Shown piece by piece: positions 44,476 to 55,245 of a DNA stretch of 64,000 nucleotides (the first letter of the stretch is position 1; each line of letters opens with the position of its first letter). This DNA comes from Peromyscus leucopus. Lineage: Eukaryota > Chordata > Mammalia > Rodentia > Cricetidae. Both the position numbers and the translations under genes were made by a program. The notes under the pieces were generated by a model. That model did no database searches and was not told where the DNA came from. It saw only the letters and a list, made by a program, of their open reading frames with translations. The stretch spans positions 15,069,798 to 15,133,797 of the forward strand of contig NC_051068.1 of assembly GCF_004664715.2 (NCBI RefSeq), read 5' to 3'.

Positions 44476-44696
44476 AAAGGTCTTAGACACCAAAGAGAAT
44501 ACGAGGAAGCCCCACTTCCATGTATTGATTGACAAAGGGGGTGAAGGCAACTGTACAAGTCTGGGTACTTCTGTGAGTAAAAGACTGCCTTATTAGTGAC
44601 TTCCAGAACAACGGGCGTCAGCTGGGACAGACCAGGCAAGTGACCTGTAAATTGAATGTATCTCCTTTAAACTTCTATGTTGAAATGCTAAATCCC

Positions 44697-44905
44697 GGGC
44701 TGGAGATTTGACTCAGCTGGCACAGGGTTTGCATGGCATGTCCAGAGCCCTAGGTCCCAACCCCATGCTGCATAAACCAGACAGGGTGGGACACACCTGT
44801 AATCTGACCCCTGGGAGTTAGAGGCTGGAGAATAAGAAGTTCAAGGTCATCCTTCACTACATAATGAATTCTAAGCTACACAGACCACTACAAACCCTGT
44901 CTCCA
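44697..44905 (+). repeat. ID-B1/B4-type composite SINE
   Basis: An ID-like head ('gggctggagatttgactcag', 'gcatggcatgtccagag') is followed by a B1-like half ('cctgtaatctgacccct', 'aagttcaaggtcatcct', 'accctgtctcc'). This order defines the B4 group. Confidence 0.75.
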
Positions 44906-45440
44906 AAGAAGGAAATGAGGGGGAGGAGGAAGAAGAGGAGCCATAACCACGCTAAGGGGACAGTACTGGTAGGTGTAGTCTTTCCGGAGATGACTAGTCC
45001 ATCAGGTGGAGCACTCAGGATTGAGGTTAGTGTCTTTATCAGAGACCTAGAAGGCAAGGCTCAGCATTCCCTGGGGAGCACAGGGAAGACATCCTCTCCA
45101 AACTGGGGAGCTCTCATTGGACACCAGAGTTTCACCTTTGTAGTTAAGGTTGTACACTGTGCAGCTCCAGGAGGCACCATTTCCTCTACGTTCTGCTGCA
45201 CAGTACTACCATGGAGTTGTACAATGCATCTCTGCCTCACTCTCTAAAATGTCTTTACTCTTGGCTTGCCTCTCAGCTTGGAGATACGTGAGAACCTAGG
45301 TGAAGATTTCCTGAGGTACACCCAAGTAAAAGTAGCTATGTTTATGGGTAATTAGTGGAGATATTACTTATGAGAAAGAATCTTAGTTATACAGGAAAGT
45401 TTCTTTTATCATAGACTTCAAGTTAAAATTCCATGGTTAT
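44906..45440. other. Unassigned sequence
   Basis: It starts with a purine-rich stretch. Part of a 127-codon plus-strand frame (44864-45247) lies here, but its start is in the SINE and it has no domain signal. Confidence 0.45.
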
Positions 45441-46590
45441 TATAAAAATGTCTTTTGAGTTGTTGGCCAGGACTGTCCAAGAGACTCCTAAAACATATAC
45501 CCTATGGTAATCCTTGATTACTCCTCAAAGGTGAATGTAAGCCCCATTGCTGAAGACACCACATCCTTCAGAAGCAGGGTCCAGAGACCTCTGAGCTAGA
45601 ACTGACAGGAGTGCTCCCTCCCTGGGAACTAGCTTTCATGGTACCAGAAGGCACCATGCAAGCTTCTGAAGGAGTGAGGCAACCAGAAGGCCTACCCGGC
45701 TATGATGTCAACGAACCACCTCAGTGGCCCGCATGGCAAGATAATCCTACGGGGAAGTAGTGACACATGGTAAGGCAGTAAGAACAGCTCTCTAACTGGA
45801 TGTAAAACCTGCTCCACAAGGCAGAAACCATGCCTGGTACTAGAAACCTAGCTAACTACCCAGTGCTAGTGAAATCAAGGTTATTGGAGAAGAACCTAAA
45901 ACTATTACTTTACTAAACCAGTGTGCTTCCTGACAACAGTCTACAAACATTTGTTCTCATACCCACAGATAAATGTAGTCTTTACCACTACCCCATTAAA
46001 GACTTTCTGCAACAGAGACCAGTATAGAAACCACAACCTATAAACTGCAGAGCTGTGGAGCCCAGTCCCAGTGGATGCATCTACAAAACACTCCACACCT
46101 AAGGCTCAGGGGCATTGCAGAAGAGGGGGCGGAAAGACTGTAAGGGCCGGAGGAACAGGGACTTTGCTGTGAGAGTGTCTCTCCTAGTGACATCAGAAGA
46201 TACACCCCTAAACTCTCACCAGCATGATTGCCCAGACGTGAGCTAAACCAGGAAAACACCAATGCCCATGCCAAACCAACCATGTAGAAAGAACTACAGG
46301 CAACTGAGAGAAGCTGAGAGCCGGAGAGGTGTTTCCTCAGGGAAGAGCACACCGATTGGTTGTACAGTGCAAATGGTCAGCCCTGAAAACATACACACAA
46401 GAAACATCATATAGACTCAAGAGATTATATTTAGAAATACATATGTATGTACAAATACATATATGCATGTCATAACAATTAAAACAAGAGGCCATACATT
46501 AGAAGAACAGGGAGGGTTTGGAGGGAGGAAAGGGAATGGAGAAATGTTGTAATTAGATTATAACCCCCAAAAGAATATGAAACAAAGCAA
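45441..46590 (+). repeat. L1 3' UTR, sense, about 1.1 kb
   Basis: 'ccccattgctgaagacacca', 'aatggtcagccctgaaaaca', 'aacaagaggccatacattag' and the purine tract 'gggagggtttggagggagga' are the sense order of the muroid L1 3' UTR, ending near 46590. Confidence 0.8.
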
Positions 46591-46844
46591 ATCTATTGCT
46601 GCCAACCCTATCTTCAGAGCACAGGGGAAATTAGGTTGATGTCTAAAAGGTGCTCACGCCCATGGTGTCCATATGTCGTGATTTCCCCACTCACCACTGA
46701 TGTGTGTGTGTTTTAGTAAGTGTGAGTGTGTCAGTCTCTCTTTGGCGTGTTGACTCTATGTCCTTTGGTGAGAGCTCACTCACAGGATAATCTGAGTTAG
46801 TTTCCTATGGAGCCTGTGTGCTACTCTCCAGCCTGTATTTCAGT
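46591..46844. other. Unassigned sequence
   Basis: It lies between a sense and an antisense L1 piece. Possibly diverged L1. Confidence 0.4.
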
Positions 46845-47135
46845 TACAGTTTAGCAGTATTTGTGGACAATCCTTTTTCTGCATATCCTTGCCAATCATT
46901 GCTTTCATTATTTTTATATTTTCCATTCTGACTCAGATAGATAATATCTCACTGTAGTTTTGATTTGCATTTCCCCAATGGCTAAGGATATTGAGTACTT
47001 TTTTCATGATCTTTTTTTGATCATTTTTATTTCTTCTTGGAGAGAGGTATCATTTCAGAACATATTTTTTTCTTTCAACTATTTGGGGTTTTTCTTGAGT
47101 TTCTTATGTATTCTGTATATGTATCTTTATTTATC
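46845..47135 (-). repeat. L1 ORF2 C-terminal fragment, antisense
   Basis: 'atttgcatttccccaatggc', 'taaggatattgagtactttt' and 'tttatttcttcttggagaga' are the antisense of L1 ORF2's 3' part, also seen at 31560-31660. Confidence 0.8.
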
Positions 47136-47139
47136 TAAT

Positions 47140-48010
47140 TTATTTATTTTGTTTTTACATCCCAACCAAAGTTTCTCCTCCCTCTCCTCTTCTTATTACC
47201 CCCCATGCTGTCTACTCCTCCTCCACTGTTTTCTTCAGACGCAAGTGGGCCCCCCATGGATATCATCCAGCCATAGTATATCAAGTTGCAGTGAGACTAG
47301 GCACCCTCTTGTATTAAGGCTGGATGAGGCAATGCAGTAGAAGGAATGGGTCCCAAAAGAAGGCAACAGAATCAGAGACGTCCCTGCTCTCACTGTTAGG
47401 AGTCTCACACAACGACCAAGTTACACAACTGTAACATATGTGCAGAGGCCTAGGTCAGTCCCTAGGAAATCCAGGCTTCCTGGTTCTCAGTTCAGTCTCT
47501 GTGAGGCCCTATGAACCTAGTTTAGTTGATTCTTTGGGTTTTCTTGTGGTGCCCTGGACTCCAAGGGTTCTGCAAATCTTCTTCTCCCTCTTATAAAGGC
47601 TTCCTTGAGCTCTGCCTAATGTTTGGTTGTGAGTCTCTACATCTGTTTCCATCAGTTGCTGGGGAAGCCTCTCTGATGAGACCTGGGCTAGGCACCAATC
47701 TATGAGTCTATCAGAATACCATTAAGAATCATTTCATTGAATTTTTTTTCCCTATTCATGTTTGGTCCTATCCTAGGTCTCTGGGGTTATCCTGCTTTTG
47801 GGTCCTGACCTCAGCGGAATCTCCCTCTCAGGGTATGAGTCTCCAGCTGTGCCAATCATCAGTTGGCCACTCCACAAGCTCTGTGCATCTTTGCCACAGC
47901 ACATCTTGTAGGCAGGACAAATTGTAGGCTTTGTGGCTGGGTTGGTGCTCCAGACCCTCCACTGGAAGTCTTGCTTGGTTGCAAGAGATGGCTGGTTTAG
48001 GCCTCAATAT
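47140..48010 (-). repeat. L1-like 3' UTR segment, antisense
   Basis: T-rich start, a pyrimidine-rich stretch, then 'atatcaagttgcagtgagac', 'gcagaggcctaggtcagtcc', 'ctgtttccatcagttgctgg' and 'ggcaggacaaattgtaggct'. This block is familiar from many rodent sequences and looks like an L1 tail in antisense. The exact family is uncertain. Confidence 0.55.
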
Positions 48011-48014
48011 GTAG

Positions 48015-48232
48015 CTTGTAAAAGTTTTATTTTATTGTGTAGGAGTGTTTGTCTACATGTATGTATGTGCACTGCCTGCATTCCTGGTCCCATGGAGGCC
48101 AGAAGAAGGCATCAGATCTCCTGTAGCTGGAGTTATAGGTGGTTGTAACACCACATGTGGGTGCTGGGACCTGAATCTTGGTCATCTGCAAGAGTAACAA
48201 GTGTTTTTAACCTTGAACCATCTCTCCAGCAT
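48015..48232 (-). repeat. B3-type SINE, antisense
   Basis: 'gtaaaagttttattttattg', 'aagaaggcatcagatctcct', 'ccacatgtgggtgctgggac' and 'ccatctctccagc' follow antisense B3 order. Confidence 0.8.
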
Positions 48233-48244
48233 CAAGATATTTGA

Positions 48245-48500
48245 AAGATGAAAGTAGATGGGGTTGGAGACTGTTTTGCTAATGAAATGGACCAGATATA
48301 GAAACACATGTACACGCGTTCTTTCCCTTATGGGAACCCTATAAAAACATCACCTTGAATGTAGAGTGGTGATTTCCTAGAGGTTGGGAAGGCTGTGGTG
48401 GGTGTGGAAGACATGGATTTAATTAGGGCATGCTACATGTATGGCTGAGATTTTACACCAAAACCCTATTAACATGTGCCATGAACATGTTAATAAAAAT
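48245..48500 (+). repeat. Ancient L1 3' end
   Basis: 'gtagagtggtgatttcctag' and 'aggttgggaaggctgtgg' resemble the 3' end of L1M-type elements shared by placental mammals. Strongly diverged. Confidence 0.5.
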
Positions 48501-49309
48501 AGAACAAGTATGTTTTAAAAGATCGTTAAGCAGCCCGTTGATTGTGTCTCTACTGTGTCTGCTGCAGCACTTTCCTTCTTGTGTGTGCAGTGTGCTCTGG
48601 TTTTGAGTATTCAAGCACATGCAATTCGTGAATGTAAATTGAGGAGGGATGAGAGGAACTCATGAATTCCTTGTTCATTCAAGTAACCATGAAATAGAAA
48701 AGAAAAGCACAGGAGGTGAGAGAATGGGCTAGCAATACAGTGAGGAAAGAAGGCTCATGACTAACTGATTAAAAAAAAAAAACAACCAATGGAAAATGGA
48801 CATCTGCCCACAGACTGTGCAGGAACTAGCAATCCCTGTAGAGGGAGCACTGATTGAAGGTCTTGGAAGTTCCATCCATGGGACTTGATGATGGCATTTG
48901 AAAGCACGACCAAATGGTGTATCAAGTCAATGCCATGGCAGGAGCAGAGGTGGAGTGTAAGAGAGAACCTGCATGGCTCCACTGATGGAACGGAGCAGCA
49001 GATGTACCTGGTAGCCATTCACTGGTCATAGCCATGGGGCTGATGACGAAGTCAAATCAAAGCCACATTGCTCTGTTTCGCCATGCCAGAAAGGAGCCTG
49101 GTCATTCCAGAAGGCAGGTCTTGCGGTCACAGCTGGCAAAGCCACCTTCTTAATGGAAGCTAAGATTGAGAGAGTGACCGAGTCAAGCGCTGTCACATTG
49201 TTTTCCAACTATTTCCTGTGTGTTGACAGCACCTAGAGTCTGGGACGAAATGCCTTCAGACTGAGCCTGGAGTGTTGAAGTATTTCCTACAAAAGTAATT
49301 TACCTGCTC
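48501..49309. other. Unassigned sequence with minus-strand open frames
   Basis: Two minus-strand frames (48761-49018, 85 codons; 49026-49208, 60 codons) lie end to end in different frames across an 8-bp gap. Their peptide text is not low-complexity. I cannot match it to a family. It could be a broken pseudogene or an unrecognised repeat. Confidence 0.35.
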
Positions 49310-49692
49310 TGATGATTAATCTCAATGTCAACTTGGTGCGAGATAGAATCTTAGGAGTGTTTGTCTACATGTACACAAGTGCACATAGGACTGGACTCTG
49401 AGCATACCTGTGATCATCTTGATTATGTTAATCAAGGTGTGAGGACACCACCCACTGTGGGTAGAAACAGTCCCTGATTGGAGTTCTGGACTGCATAAAG
49501 GTGAGAGAGCAAACCACACACCAGCATTCATCACGGTCTGCTTCTTAACTGTGGAGGTGATGCGAGCAGCTGCCTCAAGCTCCTGACACCGTGACTCCCC
49601 TCCGTGACGGACTGGAGCCTAGAACTGGAGCTGGAATAAATTCTTTCTCCCTTAATGTCTTCCTTTCATTTTGGGAAGAGTAACCAAGACAC
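49310..49692 (+). repeat. Old ERVL-type LTR
   Basis: 'gatgattaatctcaatgtca', 'acttggtgcgagatagaatc', 'ccacccactgtgggtagaaa', 'actgcataaaggtgagagag' and 'ggaataaattctttctccct' follow a rodent ERVL-class LTR, with its polyadenylation signal aataaa near 49635. Diverged solo copy. Confidence 0.65.
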
Positions 49693-49954
49693 CCGCCTTC
49701 CAGACAAAGACTTTTTGTTCTTTTTGTTTGCCCCATGTCTTCAGAGAGTGAGGTGATTACACTCACAGCACAGGCACATTTATGCTGACCTTGTTGCCAT
49801 GCAGAGTGTAGCTTCCTTGGATTATTTGTCTGTATAATGGGCCAGTGAATGTGTAAAAAGGAGTGATGGATGAGTGGAAGGTGGCTAGAATGATTTCAGT
49901 CGGAAGAGACAGAACAGCTAAGACTTGTGGAACTGAAGTGACACTGACGAGGCT
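49693..49954. other. Unassigned spacer
   Basis: Nothing recognisable between two oppositely oriented LTRs. Confidence 0.5.
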
Positions 49955-50316
49955 ATACATATTCCTTTTTCTTGTTGTTGTGACCAAATATTAAGCAAAA
50001 AACCAACTAAAGGAAAAAAGCTCTTGTTTTGGTTCATGGTTTGACGAGACACAGTCCATGATGGAGAGAAGGTATGGCTGTGGATGCAGGAGATGGCTAG
50101 CCACATTGTGTCTGTAGTCGGGAAACCAAGAGGATGGATTCTGATGCTTGGCTTGATTACTTCTTTTTATTGAGTCCTGCACTCCAGCTTATGTGATGGG
50201 GCCATCCACATTCAGAGTAAGTCTCCCTTCCTTAGTTAAACAGACACACAAACACACGCAGAGACACATCTCCTGGGAATTCTAGAGCAGTCAGGTTGAC
50301 AGGAGATGTTGACATT
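49955..50316 (-). repeat. Old ERVL-type LTR, antisense
   Basis: 'gttgtgaccaaatattaagc', 'cacagtccatgatggagaga', 'gggccatccacattcagagt' and 'gagacacatctcctgggaat' are the reverse complement of the same LTR group as 49310-49692. Confidence 0.65.
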
Positions 50317-50415
50317 GCAGAGGCTTGGAGTTGTTTGGTCATCTGGCAAAAGGACATTCATGAGAGTTGAATGTCATCCTAGGTCTAGTCTCTGATGTGT
50401 GTGTGGGGATGGTCG

Positions 50416-50528
50416 TTTTCCCTCCCTCCCCCTCCCTCCCTTCCCCTTCTCCCTTCCCCCCTCCTCCCTCCTCCTCCCTCCCTCCCTCCCTCCCTCCCCT
50501 CCCTCCCTCCCTCCTCTCTCTTTCTCTC

Positions 50529-50580
<52 letters not shown>

Positions 50581-50583
50581 TCT

Positions 50584-50649
<66 letters not shown>

Positions 50650-50657
50650 CTTCTTTT
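50416..50657 (+). repeat. Uninterrupted 242-nt polypyrimidine tract
   Basis: Only c and t occur, in three zones: ccctccc words, ct dinucleotides with ttct variants, then (tttc)n. It ends against an antisense B1, so the (tttc)n zone probably grew from the B1's A-rich tail. Long frames through it are artefacts. Confidence 0.97.
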
Positions 50658-50799
50658 GAGACAGGGTTTCTCTGTAGCCCTGGCTATTCTGGAACTCACT
50701 CTGTAGACCAGTCTGGCCCTGAACTCAGAGATCCACCTGTCTCTTGCCCCCCAGGTGCTGGGTGCTGGGATTAAAGGCATGTGCCACCTCTGCCCAGCT
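50655..50799 (-). repeat. B1 SINE, antisense
   Basis: 'gagacagggtttctctgtag', 'ccctggctattctggaactc', 'actcagagatccacctgtct' and 'gggattaaaggcatgtgcca' form an almost complete B1. A small 'gtgctggg' duplication is present around 50754-50769. Well preserved. Confidence 0.93.
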
Positions 50800-50954
50800 A
50801 TGTACAACTTTACTCCAGGCCCACTGGCCTCTTTTTCCCACCAATGGCCCCATCCTTCCATTGTGAAGTCAGGGTTGTGTTTTACTTCCCAGAATTAATG
50901 AGGACAGAAGCGAGTTTAGTGGTACAAAAGGACAAGGCCTCTAATGTACAGCAT

Positions 50955-51095
50955 TAACACTTCTTACAGCCCATGGACTAGATGTCTTGAGTGTATCACC
51001 TCACATCCTTAAAATATCTCCGAGGCTGCTATTCTCCTTAATCTTTACAGGAAACAGGCATACATGTCAGGAACTTTCTCAAGTGCTCAAGTCTG
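50955..51095 (+). repeat. Possible MIR SINE
   Basis: 'tgtatcacctcacatcctta' and 'ggctgctattctccttaatc' followed by an 'acaggaaac' word match the MIR core order. Ancient and diverged. Confidence 0.5.
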
Positions 51096-51229
51096 CCTCT
51101 CTTGCCAGCCTTGCAAACCTTTAAGCTTTGGTATTTACAGTTTTTACTTTGATTAATTATTAAAGGCTCTCATTGGAAATGGACCATAGATCACCCTAAC
51201 AATGATAACAACAATAAGAGAACTATGTA

Positions 51230-51415
51230 GTCATTTCTCACTGTGACATGCCAGCACTGATCTATGCACTGTATGTGTAACAATCTCTTAATCACATATA
51301 GAGAAACCAGTACTACATCTGCCTTATGGAGTTTGGAAGCAAAGAGAGGCTAACCAACATGTTGAAACAAGGCAGTGGCTGAGCGAAACTCCAAACCTCT
51401 GTGATGAAGTCATTA
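51230..51415 (+). repeat. Possible MIR SINE
   Basis: 'agcactgatctatgcactgt', 'caatctcttaatcacata' and 'agcaaagagaggctaaccaa' resemble MIR in plus orientation. Confidence 0.5.
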
Positions 51416-52694
51416 GATAATTTTGAAGCTGAGCCGACTATTAGGAAGCAGCAAGAACCCTCCTGAGTCTCATTGCTGTAACTATGGTGGAGCATTTGTG
51501 TTAGTGTATGACATACACTGATGTCACGAAGGCTTGTCAAATGTCTTCTAATCTGAGCCTGCTCTGTCCAACAAGAAGGGATATTCAGCAATAAGCCATA
51601 TCCACAAGCATGTGCAAACATTTAATTGTAGAATTACTTTCCTGAATGTCACCATAAATCCATAGGTACTTAAGTACCAAATTTATGAAATACTCTCCTC
51701 TTCTTTTGGTATCTACTTGGTGAAGCTCTACGAATAAGGGGCATTTTTCTTATTAATTTCCCAAAAGAGTAAGTCTTGGTAGCTCATTGAAACATATCTT
51801 TTTAGCAAGATTAATTTTAAAGTTCGACATTATGAGTATCATATTAAGCTGTCAGCCTAGGAAGCAATCCAGAGAAAAGATCTCGGCAGAGCACCAGGGC
51901 TAGGAGGCGTATTTGAGTGATTCTTTTCTCATTATGTCATTTCTAGCTTGTGAGTAGAGACACTTGTGCCATCCTTACCATCAACCACCATATCATTGCT
52001 GCTTCAAACTGTTTCTAGAGCTGTGGACACAGAATATTATGCCTGTCGACAGCTCCAATTAGCTGGCGTGTCTGACTGGTGACAGCACCATCTACTTTTG
52101 TTTATGGTGACGGAGAGCTGTAGCTCGTCCCCCCCCCCCCAGTGGCAGACAGATGGATAGAGCTATATAATCATCAAGGGAAGCGTGTGATATCCCCCTT
52201 CACAAACCGCCACGCGGAGCAGAACCAACGGCCTTTTGTCTGCTCTTAGAAGTGACTGTCAAGTTAGGAGGCTGAATATGTATGAAGCTCATCACATGTA
52301 TGTACGAGTAGAACATTTGCCTGCAGGGTGTTGACATCATACAGATGCTTTTGTAAGACGAGTGATGTTTCATTGGTGTTGAAGTGGCATTGTTTGTAAG
52401 TCTTCTACTGAAAAATTTCAAAATATCAACCAGTCAACTTTATGATTATTTCTATAATGGTAAAGAAAACTGTTATATTTCATTTCACAATATTTGATAT
52501 TATCCTTTACTCAATACATGACAGAACAATTTGCTTTGAATTCCCTACATTTATTTTCTCCCCTAACTCCATCTTTTGCTCACTAGAGACCCATGGGAGA
52601 CAATGCTTACTGTGGTGATAGTGAAGAAAGCTGTGTGTAGTTCAGAGCACATGACACACAATTGTATTTTCCAGTTGATGGGCATATGATGCAA
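51416..52694. other. Unassigned, repeat-poor sequence
   Basis: About 1.3 kb without young repeats. A c-run at 52129-52140 is the only simple sequence. The 51830-52130 part is dense in motif-like words (tcattatgtcatttct, ccaattagctgg, atctcggcag). No gene recognised. Confidence 0.45.
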
Positions 52695-53065
52695 GAGCTA
52701 TGGAGAGAGCTCAGCCCATAAAGTGCTTACCTTATGGTAAGTTCCTGGGGTTGCTCAGCCTGCTTTCTTATACTACCCAGGACCACCAGCTCAGGGCTGG
52801 CACCACCCATAGAGGGCTGAATACCTGAGTTCAATCCTTAGCACTCATGTGGAAAGCAGGGTGTTCAAGAAATGCCTCCAGTCCCATGCTGGAGCGGTAG
52901 AGACAGGAGCATCCTGTGCTTTGGCTAGCCAGTCTAGCTGGATCGCTGAGCTTCAGCTTCAATGAGAGAACCTGCCTCAATAAAAAAGTGTGGAGAATGA
53001 TTGAGGAAGACACTTGAAGTTGACCTATGGCTTCCAAAAGCACACAGACGTGCACACGCATAAAC
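52695..53065 (+). repeat. B4/RSINE1-type SINE with an LTR fragment embedded
   Basis: The SINE starts 'gcaagagctatggagagagc', resumes at 'cctgagttcaatccttagca' and runs to 'cacacagacgtgcacacgca'. Between about 52742 and 52820 lies about 79 bp whose reverse complement matches the middle of the ERVL-type LTRs of this window (18975-19040, 17466-17535). The SINE sequence is colinear on the two sides. Confidence 0.7.
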
Positions 53066-53523
53066 ACACATATTATGCATGTGTACATTTCCAGTGATAG
53101 TATAGATCATTTTATTAAAGGTGTGGGTCATTGTTAAGTCTTGTTACCAATCTTTATGTGGTGTGAAGAAACCTCATCATATGACTGAGTTCAACAATTC
53201 ACTTTGTCCTTTGTGTCAGCAGATGTCAGTTCTGTAATCTACTTCTTGTTCCCAGGTCACGTCAACTCACTCTTTATGTTTTCTAACTCAAATTTCACTT
53301 TCCTGGGAAGACTCTCACAGGACTCTCAGGATACACACCCACAGCTCGTTCTCTTTCCTTTCCGACACCTGTCGCAACGGTTGGTCATTCTACCTGTCGT
53401 GTGACAGGAGGACACAGGTCAGTTTTCTCACCATCAAGCCTCTGCGACCCAGCGCATGCATGCCGTGCAGATGGAGCCTCTGCTGCTTAGGCTGTTGCTT
53501 TTTTTTTTTTTAATTTCTGCTTT
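53066..53523. other. Unassigned sequence
   Basis: Nothing recognisable. Confidence 0.5.
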
Positions 53524-53757
53524 GATTTAAAGCAGAGCCATTTGGGAAGAAGGAACCCCAGTTGAGAAGATACCCCAACAGATGTCCTGGGGCAAGACTG
53601 TGGGGCATGTTTCTTGTTGATGATGATGTGGGAGGGAGGAGCTTAGAGTGGGTGGTGCCAGCCCTGAGCTGGTGGTCCTGGATGGCATAAAAAACCAGGC
53701 TGAGTAATCCATGGGAGCTTAGTGTTTATCACAGTAATAAAAAGCAGATTAGGATAG
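53524..53757 (+). repeat. ERVL-type LTR, partial
   Basis: 'tttgggaagaaggaacccca', 'gttgatgatgatgtgggagg', 'ggtggtcctggatggcataa' and 'tgtttatcacagtaataaaa' follow the LTR order seen at 18819-19237. Its first 30 bp and a central piece of about 150 bp are missing. Confidence 0.7.
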
Positions 53758-54275
53758 GGTCCAGCAGAGATGTTCAAGTAAATTAATACTGTGCAAATGG
53801 CTAGTATTAGAACTTCAGAGAAAAAAATACTATCCTTTGGTTTCCTGAGACTAGAACCTCTCATTAAGAAAGACTTCCTTTTGTATTCTTTTTATCTCCA
53901 AGCTTAGCTAAGAACTAGGTAGAAGTAGGTGCTCATGCTGGCTGTGACAGCTGGTAAGGGGCATAATTTGGGCAGAGGGAACTGTACGAGAAGTCACTAG
54001 GTCAACAGAGCATCCCAGTAAAACCACGACAGGACTGAGGGAGAAGTGCCAGAAGAGCAAGGCTGAGACGGAGGCCTTTGAAGAGTGGACCCAAGAGCCT
54101 GAAGGAGACAGTTTTAAGGAGATTGCTCGCCCACTGCCCTTACTCAAGTACAGTGAGGGTTTAATATGGGTCTTGACCACATGTCATGCCCCAGACAAGA
54201 GGATGGGTCACTGAGACCCAGTGTGATGCTATTCCACATTTCAAGTGGATGGGTGGCATAAAAAAGGGGAAACAG
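53758..54275. other. Unassigned sequence
   Basis: Nothing recognisable. Confidence 0.5.
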
Positions 54276-54442
54276 AGCCGGGGGTCAGGGGGTGGGTGGT
54301 GGTCAGCAGTGCCTTTGATCCCAGCACTCAGGAGCAGAGGCAGGCAGATCTTGGAGTTCAAGTCTGAGGACATCCAGGACTACACAGTGAAACCCTGTCT
54401 TGAAATCAATCAATCAATCAATCAATGAATCAATTAATCAAT
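54276..54442 (+). repeat. B1 SINE with (aatc)n tail
   Basis: 'gtgcctttgatcccagcact', 'caggagcagaggcaggcaga' and 'cagtgaaaccctgtcttgaa' are B1, followed by aatc repeats (54403-54442) that grew from the tail. Confidence 0.88.
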
Positions 54443-55142
54443 AGGAGAAACAGTTCTAGATTTGAAAGTCTGGAATTGTTTTGCTAGCAAAGCCTACCAT
54501 GTCCTGTCTGATATAGACATCCTTACATCATAGGTTGTTCATGTGTTTCCACATATGACAGAGTTGAATCAAAAGTACACCTTAGTTTGCCACTTCATAC
54601 TCAATGAGCTGCCCCCCCCCCACACACACACACACACCTGGCCAACTTCCAAAAAGGAGCCTGAAGCTACGTTCTGAACAAGTTTGGAATCTGAAAATCA
54701 GTATTTATCGGAATGAATGACTCTCTGCGGGCAGAGGTCACACTGTTCACAGCTTTCCAGCCCCTTCAAGCGCTGAAGACTCAGAAAACAGTGATGGTGA
54801 AGGTTTGCGGGACCGGCACAGCACCTAGCAGATGTTTCCGCTCCTCACCGGAGCCGGCCTGTTCTCTTTGCTGCAGCTTTCCACTGCTTGAGTCCCTTTC
54901 TCCAAGCCAGCCTTCTTTCAGAATTGCAGGCTGCCTGGAGATGACAGGGCGAATACCAGTGCAGAGCCGCGGTCCGTTCCTGAGGAGTCGGGCCTGCCTC
55001 CTCCCTCCCAGATCTGGTTAGGCTGTCTTTGCTCACAGAAAATTGCTCTCTTATTTCACACTTCTTTCTCAATATACACTAAGTCTTGACACAGTCACTT
55101 AAAACCTTCTATTTACTTTTTAATTAAATTTAATTGACATGT
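54443..55142. other. Unassigned sequence
   Basis: It contains a short c-run then (ca)n at 54612-54638. The 54770-55020 part is somewhat GC-richer. A 102-codon plus frame (54713-55021) lacks domain signals. Confidence 0.45.
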
Positions 55143-55245
55143 TTTAAGACAGGCTCTCATTGTGTAGCCCAGGCTTGTCTTAAACTTGGATCCTCCTGCC
55201 TCAGTTGAATACTGGTTTACAGACTGGTACAACCATGCCTGGCTA
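55143..55245 (-). repeat. B1 SINE, antisense, diverged
   Basis: 'ttaagacaggctctcattgt', 'gtagcccaggcttgtcttaa' and 'caaccatgcctggcta' follow antisense B1 order. Confidence 0.75.

Noticed and set aside
50367..50861. 158-codon minus frame and 135-codon plus frame
   Set aside because: Arise from the polypyrimidine tract and the adjoining B1.
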